Part shown: positions 55,475 through 64,000 of the stretch, in pieces
How positions within the stretch are numbered: position 1 is the stretch's first letter
How the letters are laid out: every line of letters starts with the position of its first letter
From: Hyalomma asiaticum
Taxonomy: Eukaryota; Arthropoda; Arachnida; Ixodida; Ixodidae
Assembly (NCBI GenBank): GCA_013339685.2
Contig: CM023482.1
Coordinates: forward strand, 99,340,255 to 99,404,254
Length of the DNA stretch: 64,000 nucleotides
Reading direction: 5' to 3'
Position numbers and translations under genes: made by a program
The notes under the pieces: generated by a model
Database searches by the model: none
What the model saw: only the letters and a program-made list of their open reading frames with translations
Told to the model about the DNA's origin: nothing

Positions 55475-57387
55475 CTGTTCCTCTAGGAACAAGCCACCGG
55501 AACGTGAGGTGGTCACGGCGTAATGAGATCACTAACACCCCTGTAACACTGCCGGAAGCCGCTCACCTGTATCCACACCTCTTACAACAGTTGGCGCAAG
55601 TGAACATGATTGGCGCAAGTAAACGTGATTGATACCTTTATTATGCGGCGTTTAGTACGGACAGTGTGCAGCTACTACGTACACTACTTCATTTACCATA
55701 AAGGGTTGGTCGTGGAAGTTATGGAGGCGATGCGTGAAAGTGGGTTCATCCACGGTGCCGTACCAGTGAAACAGCGATAACAATGGGCAAGTTGTCCTTG
55801 ATATGCACGAAACATTCAACTGCTTCTCTGAAGACACATTTTGCTTTCGTGTTATACAGATTCCTCTGGCAGAGGGATCAGGCAGATTCCTTTTTTTTTT
55901 TATCCTGAGCGGTATCGCTGCCCCGTCCGTAATCACCCCGGTCACAAGGTTGTCTCACAAAGTTGCCTTCGTGTGTGGTCTTAGGGCCACCGTGACTCAC
56001 TAACCGTTTTCGAAATTCAGTAAGTCCACACTTCCCTATATTTTTTACCTCTCTTCTAGCTCAGCTGATTCTTCTTCTACTGATTTGCTTTTTATTGTTT
56101 TTGTTATCGCGTCTATTTTCTCGTGCGTAGATTTGTTGGCTGAAATGAAAATATCGCTATGGTACCTCAACCACTGCCTCTTCTATGCTTATTTATGACG
56201 ACTCTTTAGCGCTTTGAATATTGCAGCACGCGTCGGCGCTCTTACCTACTTAACCGGCCATTTATTTCCGCGACGATCACTTTCGGAAAGGTCACGCGAA
56301 CGGGCTAGCCTTTGGATGTGTTTCAAAATTCCTTGCTCGATTAGCGTGAGTCAAGCAGTACAAAATTAGGCAGTGCAGACATGCGAAGCGCACTCGCTGA
56401 ACTTTGGACAATTGAAAGTGGCCTTTGTGCAAAGAAGCCTGCTTCCACAAAATCTGCATTTTTCGCCTGCTACAGTCTCCCGAGGTTAGGGTACCGTGCA
56501 TCAGATTAAACTGCTAACGCGCGGACCGGTGCACTTTCAGCTACCACCCAACTCGCGCATGCCGTAACACAGGTTTCTACCTTAATGAGAAAAGGATATT
56601 ACCGTGCTTGTGGATAAAAAACGTGTGCGCTAGTCTCAGCATACATGCCGTATTGATTGGGAAGCTAGCGAAGCAGCATCAAGGGGTGCAAACCTTACCG
56701 AAAACTGTTGCCTCCAATTTGCCCCTTTCTTCGTTCGCGCCTAATTTGCATGCCTAAGTGCCTACGACAGCAACCCGTTGTAACATAGCCATTTTTCCTA
56801 ATTAAGAGCCGGAAACGCTATACAGGTCCCAGGAGAAAAAGACTGGCGAGGCTGGAAACTGCGTGCCTTTTCGGCGCTCTTGTGTTCCAAACCTGTACGC
56901 TTCCTATAGCCCATAACAGTGTACGTCACTGTATACTGTTAAGTCGTCTTAATGATCTGGAATTGTTCGCTTCGGAGTGGCAAGGAGCCAATCCAACGAA
57001 AAACTAATGCGCTCAAAGCTTGTCTTGGATATGCACACTGCTTCATCCTTCGAAGGCCGCTTTGGCTGGTTGTCGCCCTCTGGTTTCCTCGCCTGGTAAT
57101 CTGCGTGCGTTCGAAAACGCTTTGGCAACGACTGCCTTATAAGCTGATGCTCAAGCGCTTTGAGAGCGGAGCATGCGCGAATGCTGAGAATACTAGTCTA
57201 GCTTTCTTTCTACGGTGTGCGTCCCCAATTTTCACCTTAGAGAAACAGACGCGAAGGGCAACGATGGCACAGAGTTCATACGGAATAGCAACTGTATGTT
57301 GGAGTCATCGTTTGAGAATCACAAGAAACAAAAGGAAAATGTCGAGGATTATTCGACGTTCTTCGGGAAACAGTTTAACTTAAGACA
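55475..57387. other. No recognisable gene
   Basis: The plus frame 56952-57383 (143 codons) and an overlapping frame are open but have no domain and poor composition. No repeat was recognised. Confidence 0.4.
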
Positions 57388-57481
57388 CATCGTGATAGCT
57401 TAGCGGCTGTGGTGCGAGTGTGCGAAGCTCGAGGCCGCGCCGCGCATCAGTGGAAGAGAAACACACACACATGCACACACA

Positions 57482-57561
<80 letters not shown>

Positions 57562-57635
57562 TATTAGGTTTAGGTGCACATTAAAGAACCTCACATTGTC
57601 AAAAACACTGCGGTGCTGGTGTGGCCTTACCCTCC
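57388..57635 (+). mobile_element. tRNA-derived SINE with internal (AC)n
   Basis: The head is gtgatagcttagcggctgtg with gaagctcgaggccgcgc; the (AC)n run (about 57465-57557) replaces the proximal body. The tail gtgcacattaaagaacctca, then attgtcaaaaacactgcggt corresponds to cacgttaaagaaccccaggtggtc of the Ruka-type SINE. This is a related but distinct SINE, or a Ruka copy whose interior became a microsatellite. Confidence 0.5.
57465..57557 (+). repeat. (AC)n microsatellite
   Basis: About 40 AC units after a short interrupted start (atgcac, acgcgcac). Confidence 0.95.
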
Positions 57636-58417
57636 TGTTCACTATCTTCAAGTCTTGCTGCATGGAATTTCTCCCGCTACCCATAGGACCTATACTGAAA
57701 CCGCTGCAGTAGCGCACGTTTAAGCGTGTTAGTCCAAAGCGGCGGAAGGATCCCTGCGTGCAATGACGGTTGGCGCCTCTCCCCGCCTTGTACAAACTCA
57801 GCGAGAGCGCGCAGCTGTCTCGCGGCCATTCTTGACGGATGGCGACGCGCTCACAGCGCTGCAGATACGCGTGTAAGTCGTCTCTTGTGTCATCGAAAAA
57901 TGGAGGCGGCTTGTGGGGTCTGCAAGCGTTTGACGCCATCGATGCGTTCGTGGCAGCAGCATTTACGTTATGCACGGCCTGTGGACTAGCGGCACTTCCC
58001 GGGGGTTTAATTTGCAGGACTCTCTGCTCTTATTCAAGCAGCGTTTTTTGTTGGATCGTGTTTTCGCGCGCTGCCTCGCTCTCTTTCTCAAATAGCTGCA
58101 TCTTTAAAGTCATTTCCTCCTTCGCAGCATCGCGTTCCTGAGCTGGTTCGTCTTGTAATCTTGCACGTTCCTCCTCTTGCCATCTGTGAGCTCTGCATCA
58201 CTTAGGCCAAGCTCTCTGCAAATGTTGTACAGCGTGTCCGATTCCATGACTCACCACTGTGTCTGAACATTGGCTTTAGATGTTAATATGCAATCCTGAC
58301 AGGCTCGCCATTTGGGATGGTTCGCGGGCCCAAGCACTCGGAGAAAAGGGGACGAGGCGTATAGGGAAGGGCGAAACGTTCATGACAGCACAGTGACCTA
58401 CACATGAACTACTACTA
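57636..58417 (-). pseudogene. Gypsy-type retrotransposon: LTR end, primer site, broken gag
   Basis: On the minus strand, a candidate LTR end (cgggcccgcgaaccatccca) is followed by aatggcgagcctgtcaggat (about 58314-58295), a typical tRNA primer-binding site, then a gag start MESDTLYNICRELGLSDAEL at 58247. The frame then shifts: another frame continues WQEEERARLQDEPAQERDAA and MTLKMQLFEKESEAARENTI, the coiled-coil part, and a third carries the capsid-like PPFFDDTRDDLHAYLQRCER, VAIRQEWPRD and SLSLYKAGRG. The word order matches the gag of tick Gypsy/Mag-like elements. At least two frameshifts and the loss of all pol domains make it non-functional. Confidence 0.75.
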
Positions 58418-58578
58418 CACTCTTAGCATGGTAACGTTTAGTTTATTTTATAGGTACACAAAAATGTGAAAATATGCTCCTTTATAAAGGTTAAAGTGCT
58501 TTTAACCTTCATAAAGGAGCATATTTTCACATTTTTGTGTACATATAAAATAAACTAAAGGTTACCGTGCTAAGAGTG
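58418..58578. mobile_element. Foldback MITE with TA duplication
   Basis: A 161-base element whose halves are almost perfect inverted copies: cactcttagcatggtaacgt...tttaaccttcataaagg with complementary ends ...gttaccgtgctaagagtg. It is flanked by TA at 58416-58417 and 58579-58580, the target duplication of Tc1/mariner-type transposases. No coding capacity; it must be moved by an enzyme encoded elsewhere. Confidence 0.88.
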
Positions 58579-58681
58579 TAGGGTTGCGCCAGCACGTCTA
58601 AATTGTTCGCGGCGAACGCACTGTTCGTTCAACGCTCAACGTTCCCACACTACTTCCACACACGCACGCTACTCACGTTGT

Positions 58682-59103
58682 TCACTCGCTCGCTGTCGGT
58701 CGAGTGGCCGTGCGGCGTTGGTGCGGTGTGGCTAGGGTGCCACTGTGGCCGCAGCAGCAACCCTGACTCCGTCGACGGGCCGGACGGATGTTGTCCTGAA
58801 TGTACGTCCAGACCACGTGGACGGCGGCGAGCAGCGGACCAAATAGCCGCCGATTCGCTCCGAAGGCCCAGCCTTTGGGCACGAGCACAGGCTCCGCTAG
58901 TAGCCGCCCGAGCTCATCGAAGGACACAAGGGGAGCCGTAACGGACTGGTAGCGGTGATGTTCGGAGCCCGAGAATAGGACATTTTGGCTGTCAGCTTCC
59001 TGGCCTGCCTCGCAGCATCGCGCTTCCCGTGCTCGAATCGCGTTCCTCGCCGCGTCTACTAGTGGTGCCACCGCACACAACACACACCTTTTCTCCTTCT
59101 TCT
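58682..59103 (-). CDS. GC-rich reading frame, unrecognised
   Basis: An open minus frame from just after a stop at about 59103 to 58682. It reads KRCVLCAVAPLVDAARNAIR, then SGSEHHRYQSVTAPLVSFDE, LGRLLAEPVLVPKGWAFGAN, RRLFGPLLAAVHVVWTYIQD and NIRPARRR. The central 70 residues have a protein-like alternation of helices and a WTYIQDNI amphipathic end; the last 30 residues are low-quality. GC content is far above the surroundings. I cannot assign a family. It may be an exon, a transposon-borne domain, or chance in GC-rich DNA. Confidence 0.35.
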
Positions 59104-59786
59104 AAGTTCGATGCCCTTTATCGGTCCTCCACTCGTCACAGCGGTGAAGCGTACATGCGGGGATGAACCATTCACCACGTAAGGTCACATATTGTGGACC
59201 TTAATTTACGAAGTTCGAATAGTTCGAATAATGAATGTTAGGTGCGTATTGAGTGCAACAACAAAATGTTTTCGAAAAGTATTTGTAATTTAGAATATTT
59301 CCGCGCCCCCAGTTTATACATGCACACAGCAATTATTGCCACTTTTTCAGAAGAAGAGGGAAAACTTTTATCATGAGTTTATAATGACGGTCGAATACTC
59401 GTTTCAGAATCATATACCATTTTTATTATTAGAGTCGTCTGTGAGAGGAAAAAGTAGGGAAGCTTGCACTACACGCGCAAGGCTAGCGAAGCTCATGGGC
59501 ACTTGGCTGGTCCGGACTTGTCTCAAGGCCCACCCGCATTCCGTCGTGGTCTGAGGATTCTGAAAACGCCTCCCAAATCCCTGCGAAGCCCAGTGAGCGC
59601 TTCTGAAAGTTCCGCACCGCGCTCAGCCGGAAGATGTTGGCAGCAAACCACAGACGGTGGCAGACGCCGGACATGTGGCCTCGGCATGACGCCATGTTAC
59701 CTCTTTGCTACACGGCACTACGCCTTTGCGCATAGCTTCGCGCCACATAGCCTTGCGAGACGCTTTGGACACGATCGGACAAATCG
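59104..59786. other. No recognisable gene
   Basis: The plus frame 59464-59928 runs into the trinucleotide repeat and has no domain. Confidence 0.4.
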
Positions 59787-59787
59787 A

Positions 59788-59823
<36 letters not shown>

Positions 59824-59890
59824 CCCTTATGCTCTCACACATACCGACCCTTGGGGATTGGCCAAGATGCGAAGAGTATAGAGTTACCTC
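59787..59890 (-). mobile_element. LINE 3' tail with (CAA)n
   Basis: On the minus strand: cttcgcatcttggccaatcc, ccaagggtcggtatgtgtga, gagcataagggacaacaaca, continuing as about 12 CAA units. The phrase cttggccaatccccaagggt followed by CAA repeats is, as I recall it, a frequent 3' end of tick non-LTR elements. Only the untranslated tail remains. Confidence 0.45.
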
Positions 59891-60070
59891 AAATGTACAG
59901 TGAAATGCTAATAAGAATAGAAGAATGAGAAAGAATTTAATAGTAAAGAGTAGGAACTTATGAATAGAACCATCCTGAATCAATTATAAATTTTGCAACA
60001 GTCCACACTGTCTTTACCTTCCTCTTATGCTTGCACGTGCAACACGGGCGACCGCCATGCGCAGTTTTGC

Positions 60071-60160
60071 CAGTGTTGTAGTGGGCTGAGTGCATGAGCA
60101 CAAGAGAAGAAAGAAACACGCGTGCGAACGCCGCATATTAGGCATTGCATAGATAAGTTC
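60071..60160 (+). repeat. Dispersed repeat fragment, paired with 1.05 kb
   Basis: gtagtgggctgagtgcatga, then gcacaagagaagaaag match the segment starting at about 1050, with several substitutions. Confidence 0.35.
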
Positions 60161-62124
60161 ACGCGCACTCTTGGGGACGAGAACTAATCATGATACTTTT
60201 GTGACACACCCCACAGTGATCTACCGCCCGAATTATCAGCGCCAGAGATGCTCCGTATTTATTAGGCCTAGTTAGACGCACTATAGTACACGTTCTGGAT
60301 GCTTACTTCAAATCGTGCACTCTGATTCTTCGACTCGAATGTAAATCAGGGTGCACGAAAAGCCTTTTTCTACAGCAATAATGTGGACCCCTTTACGGGG
60401 TTTTCGCCGTCGGCGTTATTCCCCATATGTGCATAATTATATGTGCATGAACCGGAACCTCTCCGAAAAGCACCATAAAGACGAGTTCTTGCAGGGCGCC
60501 CGCACTGGGAATCGAACTCGCCATCTCTCAGTTCCCGGACAGCTCGGACACCGACTCGATTCTTATTGCAGCGCCATTGGAGAGCTACTTGTGCGCAGCG
60601 ATTGGATTTGGGAACATGCCAGAATCTCTGAGTTGCCTTCCACCCAGGAGGGTCGTGATAGCATGTAGCTCACCAGATGGCGCCGTGCTAACACCATGTC
60701 GTTCGCCTGGGTTGGCGACAATGTTTCTGCTTAACCGACGAGCTTCAACGATCGGCTAGTCTCACTGAACGAGAGACACAGTTGCGTCCGCATCCACACT
60801 CCAGAAGCAATAGGGCAACGGGCACCTGTGCGCTACACACACGGAAGCTCAATGCAGGACAGGATCCTGCAGTTGGCACAACACCGAAGTACATCGCCTC
60901 TAAATCTGGTAGTCATACTCCGTATAATAATCGCTGCATTGCTATTGCATTTATTGATTCGCGCTTCTGGCTATAGTGCAACCTTTTTTCCCATACACGT
61001 CAATGAACTAGTACAAAAATGAACCTGCATGAGCGCGTGCGTAGCAAATGCGAGCCACGTGTAGAGGAGATTAGACATGATTGTGCATCGATCCGTCCTG
61101 TCGACAAAACGATGTCGTGACTTGGTAGTTGTGGGTTTCTTCGGTATTCCTCATTTTACGGCGCCTCTGGGTGATTCAGTCTCTTCCGGGATTAAGACAG
61201 AAATCTTGGATCATGAGTGGGATGATGCGAAACAACACTAAGAAAAACAGTGTCGCATGCGCACTGGAGTGAAAGAGCGAACAGGGCAAGATATATGAAT
61301 GGGGATTTCTCCGCAAATTGGCGAAGATTGCGCACGACCATACAGAACCACCAGGATTGATGTAGCTCTTCACTTTGGCAGCAGCGTTTGTGTTTTTCTG
61401 TTCCTTCAAGATCTAAAGAGCGCACCCCTTAATGAATCGTTCCCGATTGCCTCGTGTACCTTGATTTCAAAACCTTCGTCATTAGAGGCGGTGTCCCAAG
61501 GAATTTTATTATTCGCTTCTTTTCTTATTTTTCTTTTATGGAGTTTCTATTATCCGCTTTTCTTCTTCTTTTCTTATGTAGAGGCATGAATTAGGCAGCT
61601 GTTTCATCTTTCATGTGTACGTCGGTCCCACTTGGTGTTCTTTCGAAAAAAACACTACGCGAGGCCCGGTAGTACGAGTACGAATACTTGGAAGACTGAA
61701 AGCTTCCATATCAAGCGAAAGACTCACTGCGCATCACGAATGGACGTTCTAAATTGGGCTCTTGGGAAAATGTAAGGAAATGCGGGTCGTCAAACTGAAA
61801 ACAGACGCATGAGTGGTGTTCTAAGGGCCTCATCGGAAAAGGTAGCACAAGACACATTATGTGCCAAGTATTTGCAGCAGTTGCCCTTACTTTAATGCTT
61901 CTTGTTTGTTTTGCCGCATGTATATATAATTCGCTTCACTTACCTTGCTTGGGTCCTGGTAAATGAAAGTGAGTGCTTCATAATCGTACGTACTTTTTTG
62001 AGCATATGTACGTGAAATAGCAATTTCCTATTTCCGTGGTACACCTTTCCTTTGAGTGTCATTCCTCGTGCCGTCTTGTGCGGCGTCCTTTTTCGGTGTC
62101 CTCCCTCTTTTTAAGTTGGCACGT
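60161..62124. other. No gene; possible tRNA-like relic
   Basis: The words tgggaatcgaactcgccatc (about 60506-60525) are the complement of a T-arm/box B-like gatggcgagttcgattccca, so a minus-strand tRNA-like relic is possible, but I cannot place its other half. The rest has no recognised feature. Confidence 0.3.
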
Positions 62125-62640
62125 CGGCAGCGCCGTGGTGCCTAAGGGTAGCTCATTTTAGGACGTACGTAACGTTGATGCTAGCGTCGCGCACACGCGT
62201 ATGTTTCGCCAGGGGGAACTCTACACTACTGTGCGCTAATGCGTCTACAATCAGCGTCATTCGCTGGCGTTTTCCAACAATGTCGAGCAAAGCTGTGCAA
62301 AAGCGTGTTTAATGATAATAGACATTTGTCATTTATTGCACTGCTGTGTGAACGGTGAACACACACTGTGCAAGAAGGATTCACGATGGATATGCACTAA
62401 CATCACGGCTGTTGTTGGACTACCATGACCACAAGTGATCATGCGATATGTTTGTTTACGATAGGTATCGCGCGGCTAGAGACGCCGTAGACGCGTGTTA
62501 GCTTGCTTGCATGGCGCCTTGGAGGCCCCAGTTCGATTCTTACACACCTACTGCATCGTTGGTCGCCCTTGGTCATTGCAGACTGTATGTCTCCGTCTGT
62601 CCACTTGTTATGTTTGCATTTCCATACCAAGCAACTCAAA
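62125..62640 (+). repeat. Unnamed dispersed repeat, copy 3
   Basis: gccgtggtgcctaagggtag, then ctctacactactgtgcgcta, gtcgagcaaagctgtgcaaa and a tRNA-like middle (gcgtgttagcttgcttgcat, cccagttcgattcttacaca) follow the order of the 19.4- and 54.7-kb copies. The right end is lost and is replaced by a truncated SINE body. Confidence 0.5.
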
Positions 62641-62697
62641 CGCTACGTTTTTCTCTTGTTCAACTCACGTAAAATGTGTTTTGACTTCCCGCCCGTG

Positions 62698-62855
62698 TCA
62701 CCCGCATTTCGATGGAGGCGAAATGCTACAAGTCCGTGTACTGTGCGACGTTCGTGCGTGTGAAACACCCCCAAGTGGCTGCAGTTTCCGGAGTCCTCTT
62801 GTAAGGCGTTTCTCATAAATGTATCGTGCTTTAGGAATGTAAAACACAAGAAATT
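62698..62855 (+). mobile_element. Ruka-type SINE body, 5'-truncated
   Basis: Starts at gcatttcgatggaggcgaaatg and continues through a diverged body (cccccaagtggctgcagttt, ccggagtcctcttgtaaggc) to ttaggaatgtaaaacacaag. It joins directly to the tRNA-like part of a different repeat, so the pair may be a chimeric SINE. Confidence 0.7.
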
Positions 62856-62967
62856 ATTGTTACCTTGTTTTCATCAAGTTTTCAATGCCTATTTTTTCTG
62901 GTCCTTGATAGACGTAGAGGGTAAACTTTGACAGTAGTAACTATTCATGAGGTTTCTAGAGGTAGCA

Positions 62968-63073
62968 AAACCACGATACTATTATGAGGCATGCCGTAGT
63001 AGAGGGCTTCGGAAATTTTGACGTCTGGGGTTTTGTAAAGCGCGCCGGACATTTTCACAGAACACTGGCCTCT
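62968..63073 (-). mobile_element. SINE 3'-body fragment, minus strand
   Basis: On the plus strand: accacgatactattatgagg, catgccgtagtagagggctt, cggaaattttgacgtctggg. This is the complement of the SINE body words ccctccactacggcgt and aaccccaggtggtcgaaattt. Confidence 0.6.
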
Positions 63074-63503
63074 AGGTTAGGTTAAATTAGGTGTACGCAC
63101 GTATAGCGCACGTCCAAGATACCCCTAGCCGGGCGCTGCTGCTATGAGCCACACGTTATCACATTTTCGTTAATCTTGCCGTGCCTTACAAGTATGCCAC
63201 GCTAATTTTTCAAGATATGTCAGTTGTCTTCGTCACATTATTATGCTCTCCGATGCCAGTTTTGGTATACACCAAGGGAACATGGCGACTAAGAGGGCCC
63301 GGAGATGCAGGCGGCTTGATAGATGGTTTGATACGGTCGAAGTGATTATGTTCACTAAGAAACGTTTCGCATTTACATTTGAAGAGCGAATTAGTTCTTG
63401 CTCAGCACGTGAGTGCGTTCACAAAAAAAAGAACAATAAAGAAAGCAGGAGCCCTTCCCCTACCGGTAAAGTCGGCGCAAGGGAGGCTTGAAATTGCGAA
63501 CCA

Positions 63504-63566
<63 letters not shown>

Positions 63567-64000
63567 TCGTTTCTTTTTCCTTTCTAACGTTCTTTCTTTT
63601 TCAAAATTCCAAATTAAGACCAAAAAAAGAAAGAAAGGGTAGGACGACACCTACTCTATCCCTTTACGAGTGAAACGCCATAGCCCGAGTGTCTTCTGGA
63701 CGATGCTTACATAAGCAACCTAACCGAGCCAAGGTATCCTCTGCATAGGTTCCGCTGCTCTACGCGCAGCTCTAGGCACGATGGAGGTGCTGGAATAGAG
63801 GTCTGTGTTTTGTTTCCTCGCAACAGAATTATGCTTTCTCCTACTGTCAAAGAACAGCCCGAGCTATCACGTTGTTGGTTGCAGATCAATCGTAGTTCAC
63901 AATTTTTCTGACACGCCATTACTTCAACCAGTTAACTGTTTTGACTAACGCATCTGTGTCATTGCGGGAGGGCCTGCGCGGTCGGGGTGCTTCGGCATGA
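63074..64000. other. No recognisable gene
   Basis: Apart from the TTTC microsatellite I see no supported feature. Confidence 0.4.
63503..63568 (+). repeat. (TTTC)n microsatellite
   Basis: About 16 perfect units; further decayed TTTC words continue to about 63603. Confidence 0.95.

Noticed and set aside
56952..57383. 143-codon plus-strand frame
   Set aside because: Rich in Arg, Leu and Trp without pattern; another overlapping frame is open as well; no homologue came to mind.
59708..59983. Poly-Asn and poly-Cys frames
   Set aside because: Translations of the (TTG)n tract.

Overview
The window looks like repeat-dense nuclear DNA from a hard tick (Ixodidae, probably a metastriate such as Rhipicephalus, Dermacentor or Hyalomma). 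The main reason is a tRNA-derived SINE of the Ruka type, a family known from Rhipicephalus. It is present in seven near-full-length copies, several with clear target-site duplications, plus truncated copies and fragments on both strands. There is no bacterial gene layout, no operon, no rRNA gene, no intact tRNA gene and no CRISPR array. I found no complete host protein gene. A window like this could be intergenic DNA or the inside of a long intron.

Layout. 0-9 kb is mostly unrecognised DNA, with a promoter-like cluster (0.7-1.0 kb), a decayed LINE reverse transcriptase (4.4-5.6 kb, minus) and an unexplained Cys-rich reading frame (6.7-7.1 kb, minus). 9-20 kb holds four Ruka-type SINE copies, the RNase H end of a LINE (12.8-14.1 kb), interlocked inverted repeats (17.4 kb) and a mobile element with an internal AT microsatellite (18.4-19.0 kb, 'family A'). 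20-35 kb has a TACGGA-rich repeat in two blocks (23.1-24.5 kb), a 300-bp near-palindrome (26.4 kb), a candidate exon (27.3 kb), a LINE C-terminus and LTR-like fragments (29.7-30.5 kb). 35.6-37.1 kb is a family A element with a LINE fragment inside it. 40.0-43.7 kb is a large 'family B' element: a (TATC)n tract followed by about 2.5 kb of tandem monomers of roughly 140 bp, part of it in a three-monomer higher-order repeat, with a SINE inserted. 44.8-47.3 kb holds a candidate coding exon, a decayed short LTR element and a possible RPA2-like pseudogene. 48-55 kb has another LINE 3' end, a solo LTR, SINEs, two more family A copies and a basic coiled-coil ORF. 55-64 kb has a Gypsy-like gag remnant, a foldback MITE, a GC-rich ORF and more SINE fragments.

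Mobile DNA accounts for most of what can be explained. The SINEs carry polymerase III box A/B-like promoters and must rely on a LINE for mobility; the LINE copies here are all truncated or frameshifted. The LTR elements are solo or eroded. Two repeat families, A and B, share an unusual plan: inverted copies of GCGAAGC/GCTTCGC near their ends and a simple-sequence tract inside. Two long near-palindromes share a stem-loop followed by GAAAC that resembles part of a hammerhead ribozyme. These two patterns are the most interesting signals in the window.
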